Shown: positions 17,263-26,252, counted from the stretch's first letter. The stretch is 64,000 nucleotides of DNA from Bacillus sp. FJAT-49736 (GCF_018343615.1 NZ_JAGYPI010000003.1:124001-188000); one strand, 5' to 3'. Numbers and translations: made by a program. Notes: a model not told the origin generated them from the letters alone.

Positions 17263-18252
17263 TCAGATAATATATTCATATAACCTCGATGCTATATAAA
17301 CAATACAACAGGTTATGATAATGAAAATTACGACAAATTTAAAACGGAAATAAGCAAACAGCATTATCGTGTTTTTAAGATCCAGCATGGGTCCCAGAAC
17401 AAGAAAAGCAATGATCGAACCAACACCAAAGGAATTGCTAAATGATGAAGCGACAAATGCGTCTGCCTCGGAGCAGATAGATAATATATATGAAAACCCC
17501 ATCATTACTGCAGGTGCTTTTATATGATCGGTTCCTATTGAAACAAGAAGATTTCGATCTAAAAACGTATGAAACAGACTGGCTAACAGTGCACCAACCA
17601 ATAGGTATTTACCTGTATCAAAAAATTCATCACTGACATGTTTAAAGAATTGTCCCATTTTATTCGTTGAAGTATGTTGATTTCGTTCTGTGGTGTGCTT
17701 TAAAATCGGCTGATTTCGAAAGAATAGGAATACAATAGACCCGATAAGTAATATCACTAGAAAAGCTAGTACCATTCTTCCGTATAAAATAACTTGATTA
17801 TTTGGAAAAGCATAATAGGTTGATAGGAAAACAATGGGATTTAAGATGGGCACTGAAAGCATAAAAACAACACCTACATGCTGTGGCAGCCCTTTTTTTA
17901 TTAATCGCCGTACGACAGGAATGATTGCACACTCACAAATAGGGAAAATGATTCCTAGTAAAGTTGCAGGTAACATCGCTAAAAAAGCATGCCTAGGTAA
18001 TAATTTTTGAACCAAATGATCAGATACTACGGTTTGAATGATTGCTGAAGCAATGACACCTATTAAAATAAAGGGCACTGCCTCTATCATAATACTAAGG
18101 AATATCGTGTTTACATTAAATAATTCATTAGGAATGAGAGAAATAATTCCTAGATTATTTATATGGTCTGCTGAGAAGAATAGATAAATTAATAATAGAA
18201 AAATTAAGTGAACAATGGTAATTTTTGAGTTTCTAGACAGTATGGCTTTCAT
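17263..18252 (-). CDS. ycgR: UPF0718-type permease (YcgR-like)
   Basis: A 329-residue membrane protein of the DUF318/ArsP-like permease superfamily with eight or so helices. Family landmarks are PICECAIIPVVRRLIKKGLP with its conserved cysteine, the segment SVPILNPIVFLSTYYAF, and SICSEADAFVASSF. ArsP relatives export organoarsenicals, but the substrate of YcgR is unknown. A TAGGAGG on the minus strand precedes ATG. It is the first gene of a two-gene operon with ycgQ and shares an intergenic region carrying a Zur-like box with the divergent CobW gene. Confidence 0.85.
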   Translation of the reverse strand: MKAILSRNSKITIVHLIFLLLIYLFFSADHINNLGIISLIPNELFNVNTIFLSIMIEAVPFILIGVIASAIIQTVVSDHLVQKLLPRHAFLAMLPATLLGIIFPICECAIIPVVRRLIKKGLPQHVGVVFMLSVPILNPIVFLSTYYAFPNNQVILYGRMVLAFLVILLIGSIVFLFFRNQPILKHTTERNQHTSTNKMGQFFKHVSDEFFDTGKYLLVGALLASLFHTFLDRNLLVSIGTDHIKAPAVMMGFSYILSICSEADAFVASSFSNSFGVGSIIAFLVLGPMLDLKNTIMLFAYFRFKFVVIFIIITCCIVYIASRLYEYII

Positions 18253-18365
18253 CCATATACCTCCTAACTAAAATAGATGTCTCTATTAAAGAGTATGAGA
18301 ATCTTTCACTTTCAGTACTTACTTACTCTCTAAATGTATAAAACTCAATAGCTTTTATTATTTAT

Positions 18366-18385
18366 AATCATAATGATTACGATTT
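18366..18385. promoter_or_regulatory. Zur-like box in the ycgR / cobW divergent region
   Basis: AATCATAATGATTACGATTT has a perfect right half-site (ATTACGA) and a left half-site with one change. It lies between the divergent ycgRQ and second CobW genes, 47 nt before the CobW start codon. Confidence 0.78.
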
Positions 18386-18431
18386 ATGAGTATAATATAG
18401 AAAAAGATTATTTTTAAGGAGGAGAATGCGA

Positions 18432-19405
18432 ATGAATAAGAAAATACCAGTATATTTATTATCAGGGTTCTTGGGAAGCGGTAAGACAACTGTACTATTG
18501 GAAATGTTAAAGTATTGCAAAGAATACCAGCTAAAACCGGGACTTGTCTTGAATGAAGTAGGAAGTGTTAATGTGGAAAGACATCTTTTTCAAACGGAAA
18601 AAATATAGTAGAGTTACTAGACGGCTGTATATGCTGTTCAATAAAAGAGGATTTAATAGGAAGTTTGTCCTTCTATTTAAAAAAAGAAAATAAAGTGGAT
18701 GTTTTATTTATAGAGAGTACTGGTATTTCCAATCCGAAAGATATTGTTCAGGCGTTTGCCGATCAACGTTTAAGAAATTATTTTGAGCTTGTGTCAATTA
18801 TTAGCGTTGTAGATGCGAGTATGTATATGGAATATAGAAGCATTTTCGCTAGTTCAAAAGAAGTTAGGGAATTATTAAAAGAACAAATTCGGACAAGCAC
18901 GGTAATCGTATTGAATAAAGTGGATCTAGTGGAACAAAAGAAAAAAGAAAAAGTGTTAGCGAAACTCCGCAATCAAATAAAGGAAAATCAAAGGATAATG
19001 GAAATGGTATATGGAAATTTCGACAGCCAAAGTTTATTTCAAAATAGAAATGATACTACTAATGAAAATTCACGCTCTCAGGAAGATAGTCATATACCAC
19101 ATCACCATCATCTGCATACATTTCAAACATTTAAAATAGAAGATGTTCCTTGCATGAACCCATCCGCTTTGAAGAGATGGTTGTTGACACTCCCTACTAA
19201 TGTAGTAAGAGGAAAAGGGATTTTCTACACTGCGAATAATCAACAAGGATATCAATTCCAGATTGCATCTGGAACAGTGGAATGCAAGGAGATTCCTAAT
19301 CATTTAAAATACCAATCTTGTATTATATTAATCGGTACAAAATTAGAAGAAGATCAAATAAGGAATAGTTTTAACCAGATCTTTAAACAAAAACATGCTT
19401 ATTAA
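18432..19405 (+). pseudogene. Second CobW/COG0523 GTPase, frameshifted
   Basis: Two frames together give one COG0523 protein. The first (18432-18608) holds the P-loop SGFLGSGKTT and ends at TAG; the second, in the -1 frame, continues VELLDGCICCSIKEDLIGSL, then ESTGISNP, the NKVDL motif and a His-rich loop (HIPHHHHLHTF) and runs to 19405. The break is at an A6 run (18598-18603); seven A residues would restore the frame as EKNIVELLDG. A decayed gene, a sequencing error or slippage are possible. ATG 18432 follows AAGGAGGAG at 18416-18424. The Zur-like box upstream ties it to zinc limitation. The whole would be about 324 residues. Confidence 0.85.
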
Positions 19406-19593
19406 ATAAAAATGTTTTCGTGTATCGTAGTGATTTCGTAAACCTTATATCTCATAATATAGGATCAGTTTCCGGTATATTTACTTATAAAGGTTACTGA
19501 TTCTAGGATCTTCTTTTACAAAGGCTATATAGTTTAACGGAAGCCCGTAAATATAGTAACTAACCATAAAGGTACGGGTCAGTTCGTATAAAT
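19406..19593. other. Non-coding stretch after the CobW gene
   Basis: AT-rich, with an imperfect inverted repeat around GGATCAGT (19461-19468) and ACTGATTC (19496-19503). I see no gene. Confidence 0.4.
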
Positions 19594-19876
19594 CTAACTA
19601 CGTATGACAACCTTTGTACCAGTTTGGATAAATCATATACCCATTTTGCATCGGGAATGGCAAGTCGAATAAAGCCGTAAGTGGCTTTTTGACCTAAATT
19701 CTTCCCCTCATTTTTTATTACATTTAAGTGGTATTTCCCTTTGGATGCGCGACCTCAGTCATATACTCTTTTTCTGGCTGCTCACTTTTCTCAGAGTTTG
19801 AAGTAGAACAAGCAGTCTGACATAAAGAACTAATGATTATGAAGAAGACTGTACCGGATTTTTTGATGATTTTCAT
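19594..19876 (-). pseudogene. Small lipoprotein gene, apparently frameshifted
   Basis: On the minus strand a strong GAGGAGG precedes ATG (19876) and a 50-codon frame (stop at 19724-19726) with a signal peptide and the lipobox-like LCQTACS. Past the C3 run at 19737-19739, another frame stays open and protein-like (GKYHLNVIKNEGKNLGQ, then YGFIRLAIPDAKWVYDLSK). A third frame after the T3 run at 19623-19625 ends TGTKVVIRS and a stop at 19594. One base added at each run would give a 94-residue lipoprotein. I do not recognise the family. The alternative is that the 50-residue peptide is the real product. Confidence 0.55.
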
Positions 19877-20061
19877 TTTTTCCTCCTCGTTGAGCAATAG
19901 GAATGAGCTATATAGAGGATATTCTGTAATTCGTGATCTTTTGATTGTAATTCTATTTAATTCTAGTTGGGAAAAAAGAACGGAATATTTTAAAAAACTT
20001 GTCTATTAGATTCTAACATTCAAATTACTCTCATAGAATGCTAGTAATAGGAGGTAGACAA

Positions 20062-21225
20062 ATGCTTGAAAAAAATGATAAACCCATCCATATTGTCGTG
20101 TTTTTAAGCAGGATATTTGTCGGTGTGTTATTTTCTTTTCTTTTCGTTTTATGTTTAGTGAAGACTCCTATCAGTCCCTCGTCAACGTCCCTTAAACATT
20201 CGATGAGTAAGCTAGATTATTCAGGTGTATTTGCATATATGCTGCAAAGTGAAAATCACCTTTTGTTTGCAAATAAGAATATAGGTGCTGATATTTCATT
20301 TTCCAAGGTTTTATTTACATTAGTGACAAATATCAATCCCTCTAAATCTATTACGCTTCTTGGAAGTGAAATACCTGGACTGGATATATATAATACGGAA
20401 ATAGCTATTGCTGGAAAGGGGACAAATCTTACGAATCTTCCATTCGATCCTCCTCCTAAATCAGATGATGATATTACGAAGGAACGTCAAATAGCTGATG
20501 ATCAAAACATAAATGATGAGAAAAGTAACCCTCCAGACAACAATCAACAAGGTCAAACGGATAAAAGTAACTTAAAAAAAGTAGTATATATTTATCATAC
20601 ACATAGTTGGGAAGCATTTTTGCCACTCATTAAAGGTGCTAAAATTCCTGATGAGGCGACAAGTACAAATAATAAAATTAATGTAGTAGCTGTAGGTGCT
20701 AGATTAACTCAAGAATTAATAAATAAGGGAATAGGTGCGGAACACGATACTAGTAATATGGGCGCTGAGTTAAAAGCGAAAAATTGGACAGCGAGTAATG
20801 CCTATAATCTTTCGCGTGAACATGTTAAAGAGGTAATAGCTCAGGATAAGGAAACAAAGTTTTTTATTGACATTCATAGGGACTCACAAAGGAAATCAAT
20901 AACTACTACTGAAATACGTGGAAAAAAATATGCGAGGATCGATATTATTGTTGGAAAAGAGAATAGTAACTATAAAGAAAATTTAAATTACGCAAAGGAA
21001 CTTAATACTAAATTAGAACAGCAATTTCCGGGTATTAGTCGGGGGATTTTTATTAAAACTAGAAGTGATGGCAATGGCGTGTACAACCAAGATCTCTCCA
21101 ATCGTTCCATATTGCTTGAATTTGGTGGAGTCGATAATAATTTAGAAGAATTATATAATGCAGTCGATGCTTTTGCAAAAGTATTTAGCGAATATTATTG
21201 GAAAGCCGAAGAGGTAAATGGATAA
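20062..21225 (+). CDS. SpoIIP-like N-acetylmuramoyl-L-alanine amidase
   Basis: A 387-residue membrane-anchored protein with an N-terminal helix (about residues 12-33). The C-terminal amidase domain begins near residue 180 with VVYIYHTHSWEAF, and has FFIDIHRDS and SILLEFGGVDNN, which supply the His/Glu zinc ligands of this amidase group. It is close in size to SpoIIP, which hydrolyses peptidoglycan with SpoIID during forespore engulfment, and contains a variable Asp/Asn-rich linker (about 135-165). B. subtilis spoIIP follows gpr; here there is no gpr, so this may be a paralogue. ATG 20062 has AGGAGGT 6 nt upstream, unlike ATG 20038. Confidence 0.83.
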   Translation: MLEKNDKPIHIVVFLSRIFVGVLFSFLFVLCLVKTPISPSSTSLKHSMSKLDYSGVFAYMLQSENHLLFANKNIGADISFSKVLFTLVTNINPSKSITLLGSEIPGLDIYNTEIAIAGKGTNLTNLPFDPPPKSDDDITKERQIADDQNINDEKSNPPDNNQQGQTDKSNLKKVVYIYHTHSWEAFLPLIKGAKIPDEATSTNNKINVVAVGARLTQELINKGIGAEHDTSNMGAELKAKNWTASNAYNLSREHVKEVIAQDKETKFFIDIHRDSQRKSITTTEIRGKKYARIDIIVGKENSNYKENLNYAKELNTKLEQQFPGISRGIFIKTRSDGNGVYNQDLSNRSILLEFGGVDNNLEELYNAVDAFAKVFSEYYWKAEEVNG

Positions 21226-21260
21226 CAAACTAGTAAATATTAATTCTAAATAGAAATTTA

Positions 21261-21288
21261 CAGGAGGGATTATTCCCTCTATTTTTTT
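21261..21288 (+). terminator. Terminator of the SpoIIP-like gene
   Basis: Stem GAGGGA/TCCCTC with a 4-nt loop, then TATTTTTTTTG. Confidence 0.8.
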
Positions 21289-21374
21289 TGATAAGGGGAA
21301 TTAATTTACAATTTTCATAAAATTTAAAATGATTATGGTATAATTGGATTATATTAAAAGATAAGGGGTACTCT

Positions 21375-22607
21375 ATGAAAAAAACTGGTAGAATTATACT
21401 TATTAGTATTTCTTTATTGTATTCCGTAGTTGAATATTTCTTTTCTCGTGATGGTCCGTTATTAGCAATAAGCGAATGTTCGGTTGCAACCGTTATAGCT
21501 TGGTTTGTTGGCTGGCAATTTGATAAATTAAGACTATATGCGAAGGAGAAGGAAAAGACTGTAGAAAATTACCGGCAGTTATTGGAATTGTTTCCTAAAT
21601 CCGTTATTATTCACCGATATAACAAAATACTATATGCAAACAAATCTGCCTTAGAACTTATTGGAGCTAGCGAAATGGAAGAGGTAAAAGGTAGATCGAT
21701 AGTTGATTTTTTGGATGAGAAGAATAAGGATAATGCAATTGCGAGTTATAATCTTTTACATAAAACAAAGGGTTCCGTTGCTACCACTAATCAGAAATTA
21801 AAATGTTTGGATGGAAGAATTATTTATTTTGAGGAAACATCTGTATGTATGGACTATGAGGATATGCCCACTATTTTATCCATTTATAAGGATATTACGG
21901 AAAGCAAGGAACAAACAGAACAATTGCTTCAAAAATCAGAAAAACTGGCTCTCGTAGGTCAGATGGCGGCTGGAATTGCGCATGAAATCCGAAACCCTTT
22001 AACCTCCATTAAAGGCTTTATACAGTTATTTAGAGATAATACGGAGGAAAAATCGTACTATGATATCGTTCTCTCAGAACTCGACAGAATTAATCATATT
22101 TTAGGGGAATTTCTCGTATTGGCGAGACCTTCAGTCGTTGAGTTCAAAAAGGTTAATATTGCCGCTTTTCTACATAATGTATCCACCCTTGTTAACACAC
22201 AATCCATATTAGCAAATGTCGAAATTGAAATGGACTATGAGGAAAACCTGCCATACATATTAGGAGAAGAAAATCAGTTAAAACAAGTTTTCTTAAATAT
22301 AATAAAAAATTCTATTGAGGCGATGCCGGAGGGTGGGATAATTCGAATAGTGGCAAAAAGTCCAGAAGCAAACAGCGTCTCGATATTTTTTATGGACCAG
22401 GGGATAGGAATTCCGGAGGAGCGCATTCCATCGTTAGGGGAACCGTTCTATACAACAAAAGAAAAAGGGACAGGTCTTGGCTTAATGACATGTTATAAAA
22501 TCATTGAAGGACATCAAGGAAATCTGTTTATATCCAGCAAAGTAAACGTAGGTACAACCATCGAAATTCGATTTCCTGCTTCGGCTGATAACCTTGTTGC
22601 AATTTAA
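21375..22607 (+). CDS. Membrane PAS sensor histidine kinase, sporulation-kinase type
   Basis: A 410-residue kinase with two N-terminal membrane helices (about 6-22 and 33-48), one PAS domain (about 62-175), HisKA with His203 in AHEIRNPLTSIKGF, and HATPase_c (NQLKQVFLNIIKNSIEAMPEG, DQGIGIPE, GTGLGL). No response regulator lies nearby. The catalytic half is very like the kinases at 1-1345 and 62348-63625, and the type is that of Spo0-phosphorelay kinases; this function is inferred. An extended -10 (TGGTATAAT, 21336-21344) lies upstream. Confidence 0.92.
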   Translation: MKKTGRIILISISLLYSVVEYFFSRDGPLLAISECSVATVIAWFVGWQFDKLRLYAKEKEKTVENYRQLLELFPKSVIIHRYNKILYANKSALELIGASEMEEVKGRSIVDFLDEKNKDNAIASYNLLHKTKGSVATTNQKLKCLDGRIIYFEETSVCMDYEDMPTILSIYKDITESKEQTEQLLQKSEKLALVGQMAAGIAHEIRNPLTSIKGFIQLFRDNTEEKSYYDIVLSELDRINHILGEFLVLARPSVVEFKKVNIAAFLHNVSTLVNTQSILANVEIEMDYEENLPYILGEENQLKQVFLNIIKNSIEAMPEGGIIRIVAKSPEANSVSIFFMDQGIGIPEERIPSLGEPFYTTKEKGTGLGLMTCYKIIEGHQGNLFISSKVNVGTTIEIRFPASADNLVAI

Positions 22608-22637
22608 AGGTATGTATTAATTAGGTAGGAGGTTAAT

Positions 22638-23453
22638 ATGAATCTATTATTTGATCACTTAGTCCATTTTGTTCAAAATCCGGTGCAAGCAGCGGAAGAA
22701 ATGAAGTATATTGGTGTTCAAGCATTTATGGGCGGTAATCATGAAAAATGGGGAACATATAATTCTTTAGCGTATTTTGGGCTTAGCTATATTGAGTTTT
22801 TAGGAATTAGAGAACGGGAGATAGCAGAAGAAGCCGCATTGCATCATGATTTAACAAGGCAGGCAATTACTCTTTTACCCCATTATCAAGGATTTAATAG
22901 AATTGCGTTGCGGACGAATAATATAGAAAAGGTAGCTAAGCATGCACAAACACTTGGATATATAATAGAAGGACCTGTGAACGGTGAAAGAACAAGGGAT
23001 GATGGTGTAACAATCCGCTGGAAAATGCTTTTTATAAAGGATGAACTATCGAAATTGCCTTTCCCGTTTATTATTCAATGGCAGCAAAGCGACGAAGAAC
23101 GATTTCAGGATTTACATGAAAAAATAAATGCGCATCCTCTTGGGAAAGTAGAGATAGAGGATTTAGTCATTGCCGTCGATAATGTGGAAAACGAAACCGA
23201 AAAGTGGAGCAAGTTATTTGGATTGAAAAGAAGTGAGCCTTATCTGGATGAGGAGCTCCAGGCTGAATGCATTCAACTTTTCTTGCAAGGGGGGAATCTA
23301 ACCTTTGCTTCTCTCGATAAGAGCTGGAAGTTTTACGATGATGTAAACGAACACGGGGAGGGACCGTTTTTACTAAGGCTTATAGGAGATCGTTCTATTC
23401 CATTACATAAACTGCTTGGAGCGTACTTTCATGTAAAAGGGCGGGGAAAATAA
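22638..23453 (+). CDS. VOC/glyoxalase-like domain protein (Glyoxalase_3 type)
   Basis: A 271-residue protein whose N-terminus (LLFDHLVHFVQNPVQAAEEM) and GGNHEKWGTYNSLAYFGLSY fit the Glyoxalase_3 family of the vicinal-oxygen-chelate fold. A second half (about 165-265) repeats the fold weakly (EIEDLVIAVDNVENETEKWS). The metal ligands cannot be assigned with certainty and the substrate is unknown. It begins 30 nt after the kinase gene with TAGGAGG before ATG, so they may be co-transcribed. The stop codon lies in the loop of a shared terminator. Confidence 0.82.
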   Translation: MNLLFDHLVHFVQNPVQAAEEMKYIGVQAFMGGNHEKWGTYNSLAYFGLSYIEFLGIREREIAEEAALHHDLTRQAITLLPHYQGFNRIALRTNNIEKVAKHAQTLGYIIEGPVNGERTRDDGVTIRWKMLFIKDELSKLPFPFIIQWQQSDEERFQDLHEKINAHPLGKVEIEDLVIAVDNVENETEKWSKLFGLKRSEPYLDEELQAECIQLFLQGGNLTFASLDKSWKFYDDVNEHGEGPFLLRLIGDRSIPLHKLLGAYFHVKGRGK

Positions 23454-23470
23454 TCCCGCCCTTTGGTATT
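23436..23470. terminator. Bidirectional terminator between VOC and SGNH genes
   Basis: A GC-rich 10-bp stem AAAGGGCGGG / CCCGCCCTTT. Minus-strand transcripts run into TTTTACATG, plus-strand ones into CTTTGGTATT. Confidence 0.8.
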
Positions 23471-24287
23471 AAATCGATTTTGGTTTAGCAGTATGTTTGA
23501 ATTCATTTAACATTTCCTGCGAAATGGCAAAATATCCTTTTGAATTTGGATGCACCCCATCAGCAGATAAATATTGGAGATGCTTATCATTAATTACTTT
23601 TGATGTTTTCACCACGATTGAGGAAGGGGACAAATTCGCAGCTTTATAAATGTTAATATTCCATTTTGGCAGTAATTTGCTGGCGAAACCATAAAACTGA
23701 TTTTTAGGTGTTAACGGATTGTATAATTCCAAGTATACGACTGTTACATTAGGATTTAGCTTTTTTATATGCTTCGTTATTTGAGTTAAGTTTTCCGCAA
23801 AATCATTTTGCAAAGTACTGAAGGATTGTATGGCTTGATAAAAATTTTTTTGTTTTGCTAAATGGAGAATATCATTTCCTCCTACATTAATGGTGATAAT
23901 ATCTGCCTTTTTAATTTCTTGATTAAACTTGCCATGTTGTATAAATTGATTAAGCTCCGTACTAGTAATCCCAGGTATGCCTTCATTATCCGAAATCACG
24001 GTTTTCTGGGTAGCTTGTCTTAATTCGCTGGAAAACCTTGTGATAAAATCTTCCTTTTGATTTGCCCCAACTCCCTTTATCACTGAATCCCCAATCGCTA
24101 AATGATGGATACTGCTTGGCTTCATCTTGGCAAAGTACTGAATATAGGAAGTTTGTTTATGATCTTTTATAGAAACTGCAGCTGCTTTTTGCAGTTTGTG
24201 AATTTGATATTGTGGATAATAAAACCAAAAAGCACTGCCCGCAGCAATGATGATAAAAAGAACTAATATATATTTAAACCATTTCAT
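23469..24287 (-). CDS. SGNH/GDSL-type hydrolase, membrane-anchored
   Basis: A 272-residue protein with an N-terminal membrane anchor (about 5-25), then the SGNH blocks: block I AIGDSVIKGVGA, with the catalytic serine, block III NVGGNDIL and block V DGVHPNSKG, which carries the Asp-His pair. This makes it an esterase or lipase of the LipC/YpmR group, probably acting at the outer face of the membrane. Monocistronic. Its terminator is shared with the convergent VOC gene. Confidence 0.88.
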   Translation of the reverse strand: MKWFKYILVLFIIIAAGSAFWFYYPQYQIHKLQKAAAVSIKDHKQTSYIQYFAKMKPSSIHHLAIGDSVIKGVGANQKEDFITRFSSELRQATQKTVISDNEGIPGITSTELNQFIQHGKFNQEIKKADIITINVGGNDILHLAKQKNFYQAIQSFSTLQNDFAENLTQITKHIKKLNPNVTVVYLELYNPLTPKNQFYGFASKLLPKWNINIYKAANLSPSSIVVKTSKVINDKHLQYLSADGVHPNSKGYFAISQEMLNEFKHTAKPKSI

Positions 24288-24365
24288 AGTGCTTCTCTCC
24301 TTATATTTTTACATTATAACAAGAATTGCATAATTTCATTCTGAAAATAAATCCAATTTATAATA

Positions 24366-24412
24366 GGAAAAGCGCAAGCACCTTGTACATCCGCTAGCCG
24401 ATCGACACTAGT
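24366..24412. repeat. Fragment of a Bacillus dispersed repeat (AAAAGCGCAAGC)
   Basis: GGAAAAGCGCAAGCACCTTG, starting at 24366, resembles a short dispersed intergenic element common in Bacillaceae (AAAAGCGCAAGCGCCTTG). Only this one partial copy was noticed here. The identification rests on memory. Confidence 0.5.
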
Positions 24413-24414
24413 AG

Positions 24415-24495
24415 AATTTGAAGTGCTAATTTCACTTGGTAAAATTTGAAGTGCTAATTTCACTTGGTAAAATTTGAAGTGCTAATTTCACTTGG
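24415..24495. repeat. 28-bp tandem repeat, three copies
   Basis: Copies start at 24415, 24443 and 24471. Two are identical over 28 bp; the third matches for 25. Each contains an inverted pair AAGTG-7-CACTT. The last copy ends 108 nt before the ECF sigma start codon. There are no spacers between units, so it is a plain tandem repeat. The rest of the 24288-24603 gap is AT-rich without a gene. Confidence 0.92.
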
Positions 24496-24603
24496 ACCTA
24501 GACAATATGGTAATAAATTTTCTCTAAACTTTAAGAAGAACTGCGATATATAGAAAATCATTTCGTCTAATGGAATAGGAAGACCAATACGGAGGGTGAG
24601 AAT

Positions 24604-25122
24604 GTGGATAGAAAACAAGTAATTTCCGATTGGTTTCATCAATATAGCGACGATATTTATCGATTCTTTATTTACCGGATCCGTCCTAATGATGTGGAAG
24701 ATTTAGTACAGGATGTGTTTATTCGGGCAATTAAAGGACTGGGCTCTTTTCAAGGAAATGCTAGTCCTAAGACATGGTTATTTAGTATTGCCCGAAATGT
24801 GGCAATTGATGAAATCAGAAGAAGAAAACGAAATAAGTGGAAAGAGCATTCTAATGAGACGAATCGAGAACCTATAGATTACCAAACACCTGATTTTTTT
24901 CTGGAATTAAACGAACAAAATAAACGTTTGTATACAACCATACAATCCTTAAAAGGAAGTTACAGGGATATTTTAATTTTGAGAGGAATCAATGAGTTGT
25001 CAACAGAGGAAGCAGCCTCCATATTAAATTGGAATGAACACAAGGTACGCTCCACCTATCATCGTGCCAAAAAAGCTTTACAAAAGCAGTTGGGAGGGAC
25101 TAATGATGAACCATCCAAATGA
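24604..25122 (+). CDS. ECF-type RNA polymerase sigma factor
   Basis: A 172-residue sigma-70 family protein. Region 2 shows YRFFIYRIRPNDVEDLVQDV and TWLFSIARNVAIDEIRRRKR; region 4 shows INELSTEEAASILNWNEHKV with STYHRAKKAL. The length and the loss of regions 1 and 3 mark an ECF sigma. The start codon is GTG with GGAGGGTGAG upstream. The next gene overlaps it and looks like the cognate membrane-anchored anti-sigma factor. The target regulon is unknown. Confidence 0.93.
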   Translation: MDRKQVISDWFHQYSDDIYRFFIYRIRPNDVEDLVQDVFIRAIKGLGSFQGNASPKTWLFSIARNVAIDEIRRRKRNKWKEHSNETNREPIDYQTPDFFLELNEQNKRLYTTIQSLKGSYRDILILRGINELSTEEAASILNWNEHKVRSTYHRAKKALQKQLGGTNDEPSK

Positions 25123-26221
25123 AGACTCCATTGAAAGACAAGTAAAGCAATTACCGAAACCTGTGCTTAAAACAGATGTGAAAAATAAAATGGTAATTTC
25201 TTTAATGGAGGATGCACATTATGTGGAAAAAAGAAAAACATATATGTTCGATACGAAAAAAATAATTTTTTCTCTGGCAGGAGTCCTGACTTTCATTATT
25301 TTTAGTTTTGCTATGATAACCATGTTGTTAAAGCCAGATCACAATGCAAATACAAATGCTTTCTCTTTATCTATCGATCAAAAGGATAAGGTTGAAATAG
25401 AAAAACTTATTCCATTTAGAGAAAGTTATGTAGGAGATAACAGTGCAGTCGTGGGAATCCTCCGTCAATTACCCGGCAAGAATTTTCTAAAGGAAGTATC
25501 CTTAAGTACTAAACAGGAACCATACGGAATTCATGCACAGTATTCCGGAAGGACAAAGGATTTTGAAACGTATTGGGAAAACGAAAATGGCGAAAGAATA
25601 TTCCTGTATAATGCGACGACATTGTTTATTTTAGTACAAAATGTTGACGAGGTTACCTTTGATGTTAAAACAAAAGAAGGTATACATTCTTTTCAGGCTA
25701 CGAGAAAGGAATTAGAAAACTTTTATGGTATGAAATTGAGAGATTTATCTAAACATCAAACACAATGGGAAAATGTATTGAAGAGCACTTTTTCTGATAA
25801 AGAAAAGATCACTAGCTTCTATGACAATCAAATTTTTAATAATGTGGATTGGACTTTGAGTCCGACATTTCATTCGGATAAAAGTACCAAAATGATAGGA
25901 AAAAAAGGAAAGCTTGGCGTAATGTATCCTACCTTTACTGCAAAACAGTATGGTAAATATTTATGGGGTTTTTGGGGAAATGCAAATGAATTACAAGGTA
26001 ATGTAAAAATAGTGGGAATGAAGAAAGGGTCCGGAACGATTACAAAAGTATTAAATAGTGAAGGAGTAGCTGTTTGGGAAGGCGGCCCATTATTAGGCCC
26101 GATCCATGGGGCAGATCAACATACCCCATGCAACATGCTTTTTCCAAGCTCCGGAATATGGTGCTTATACGTGTATTTAAATAACAAACCTTTTGATTAT
26201 ATTGTAGTGAAGGTTCAATAA
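25106..26221 (+). CDS. Putative membrane-bound anti-sigma factor
   Basis: A 371-residue protein with a short cytoplasmic head (about 1-53), one membrane helix (about 54-76, IIFSLAGVLTFIIFSFAMIT) and a large extracellular domain with no family that I recognise. The head lacks the HxxxCxxC zinc motif of the ZAS anti-sigma factors. It overlaps the ECF sigma gene by 17 nt, which is the usual arrangement for a coupled anti-sigma. ATG 25106 is 7 nt after GGGAGGG; ATG 25103 is possible. The role is inferred from position and topology, not from sequence identity. Confidence 0.7.
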   Translation: MNHPNEDSIERQVKQLPKPVLKTDVKNKMVISLMEDAHYVEKRKTYMFDTKKIIFSLAGVLTFIIFSFAMITMLLKPDHNANTNAFSLSIDQKDKVEIEKLIPFRESYVGDNSAVVGILRQLPGKNFLKEVSLSTKQEPYGIHAQYSGRTKDFETYWENENGERIFLYNATTLFILVQNVDEVTFDVKTKEGIHSFQATRKELENFYGMKLRDLSKHQTQWENVLKSTFSDKEKITSFYDNQIFNNVDWTLSPTFHSDKSTKMIGKKGKLGVMYPTFTAKQYGKYLWGFWGNANELQGNVKIVGMKKGSGTITKVLNSEGVAVWEGGPLLGPIHGADQHTPCNMLFPSSGIWCLYVYLNNKPFDYIVVKVQ

Positions 26222-26252
26222 AATCGGGTGGCGATAGCCAACCCGATTTTTA
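26221..26252 (+). terminator. Terminator of the sigma/anti-sigma operon
   Basis: Stem AAATCGGGT / ACCCGATTT with an inner TGGC/GCCA extension, followed by TTTATATTG. Confidence 0.85.

Noticed and set aside
24415-24495. Possible CRISPR array (three 28-bp repeats)
   Set aside because: The units abut with no spacers, and there are no cas genes. It is a tandem repeat.
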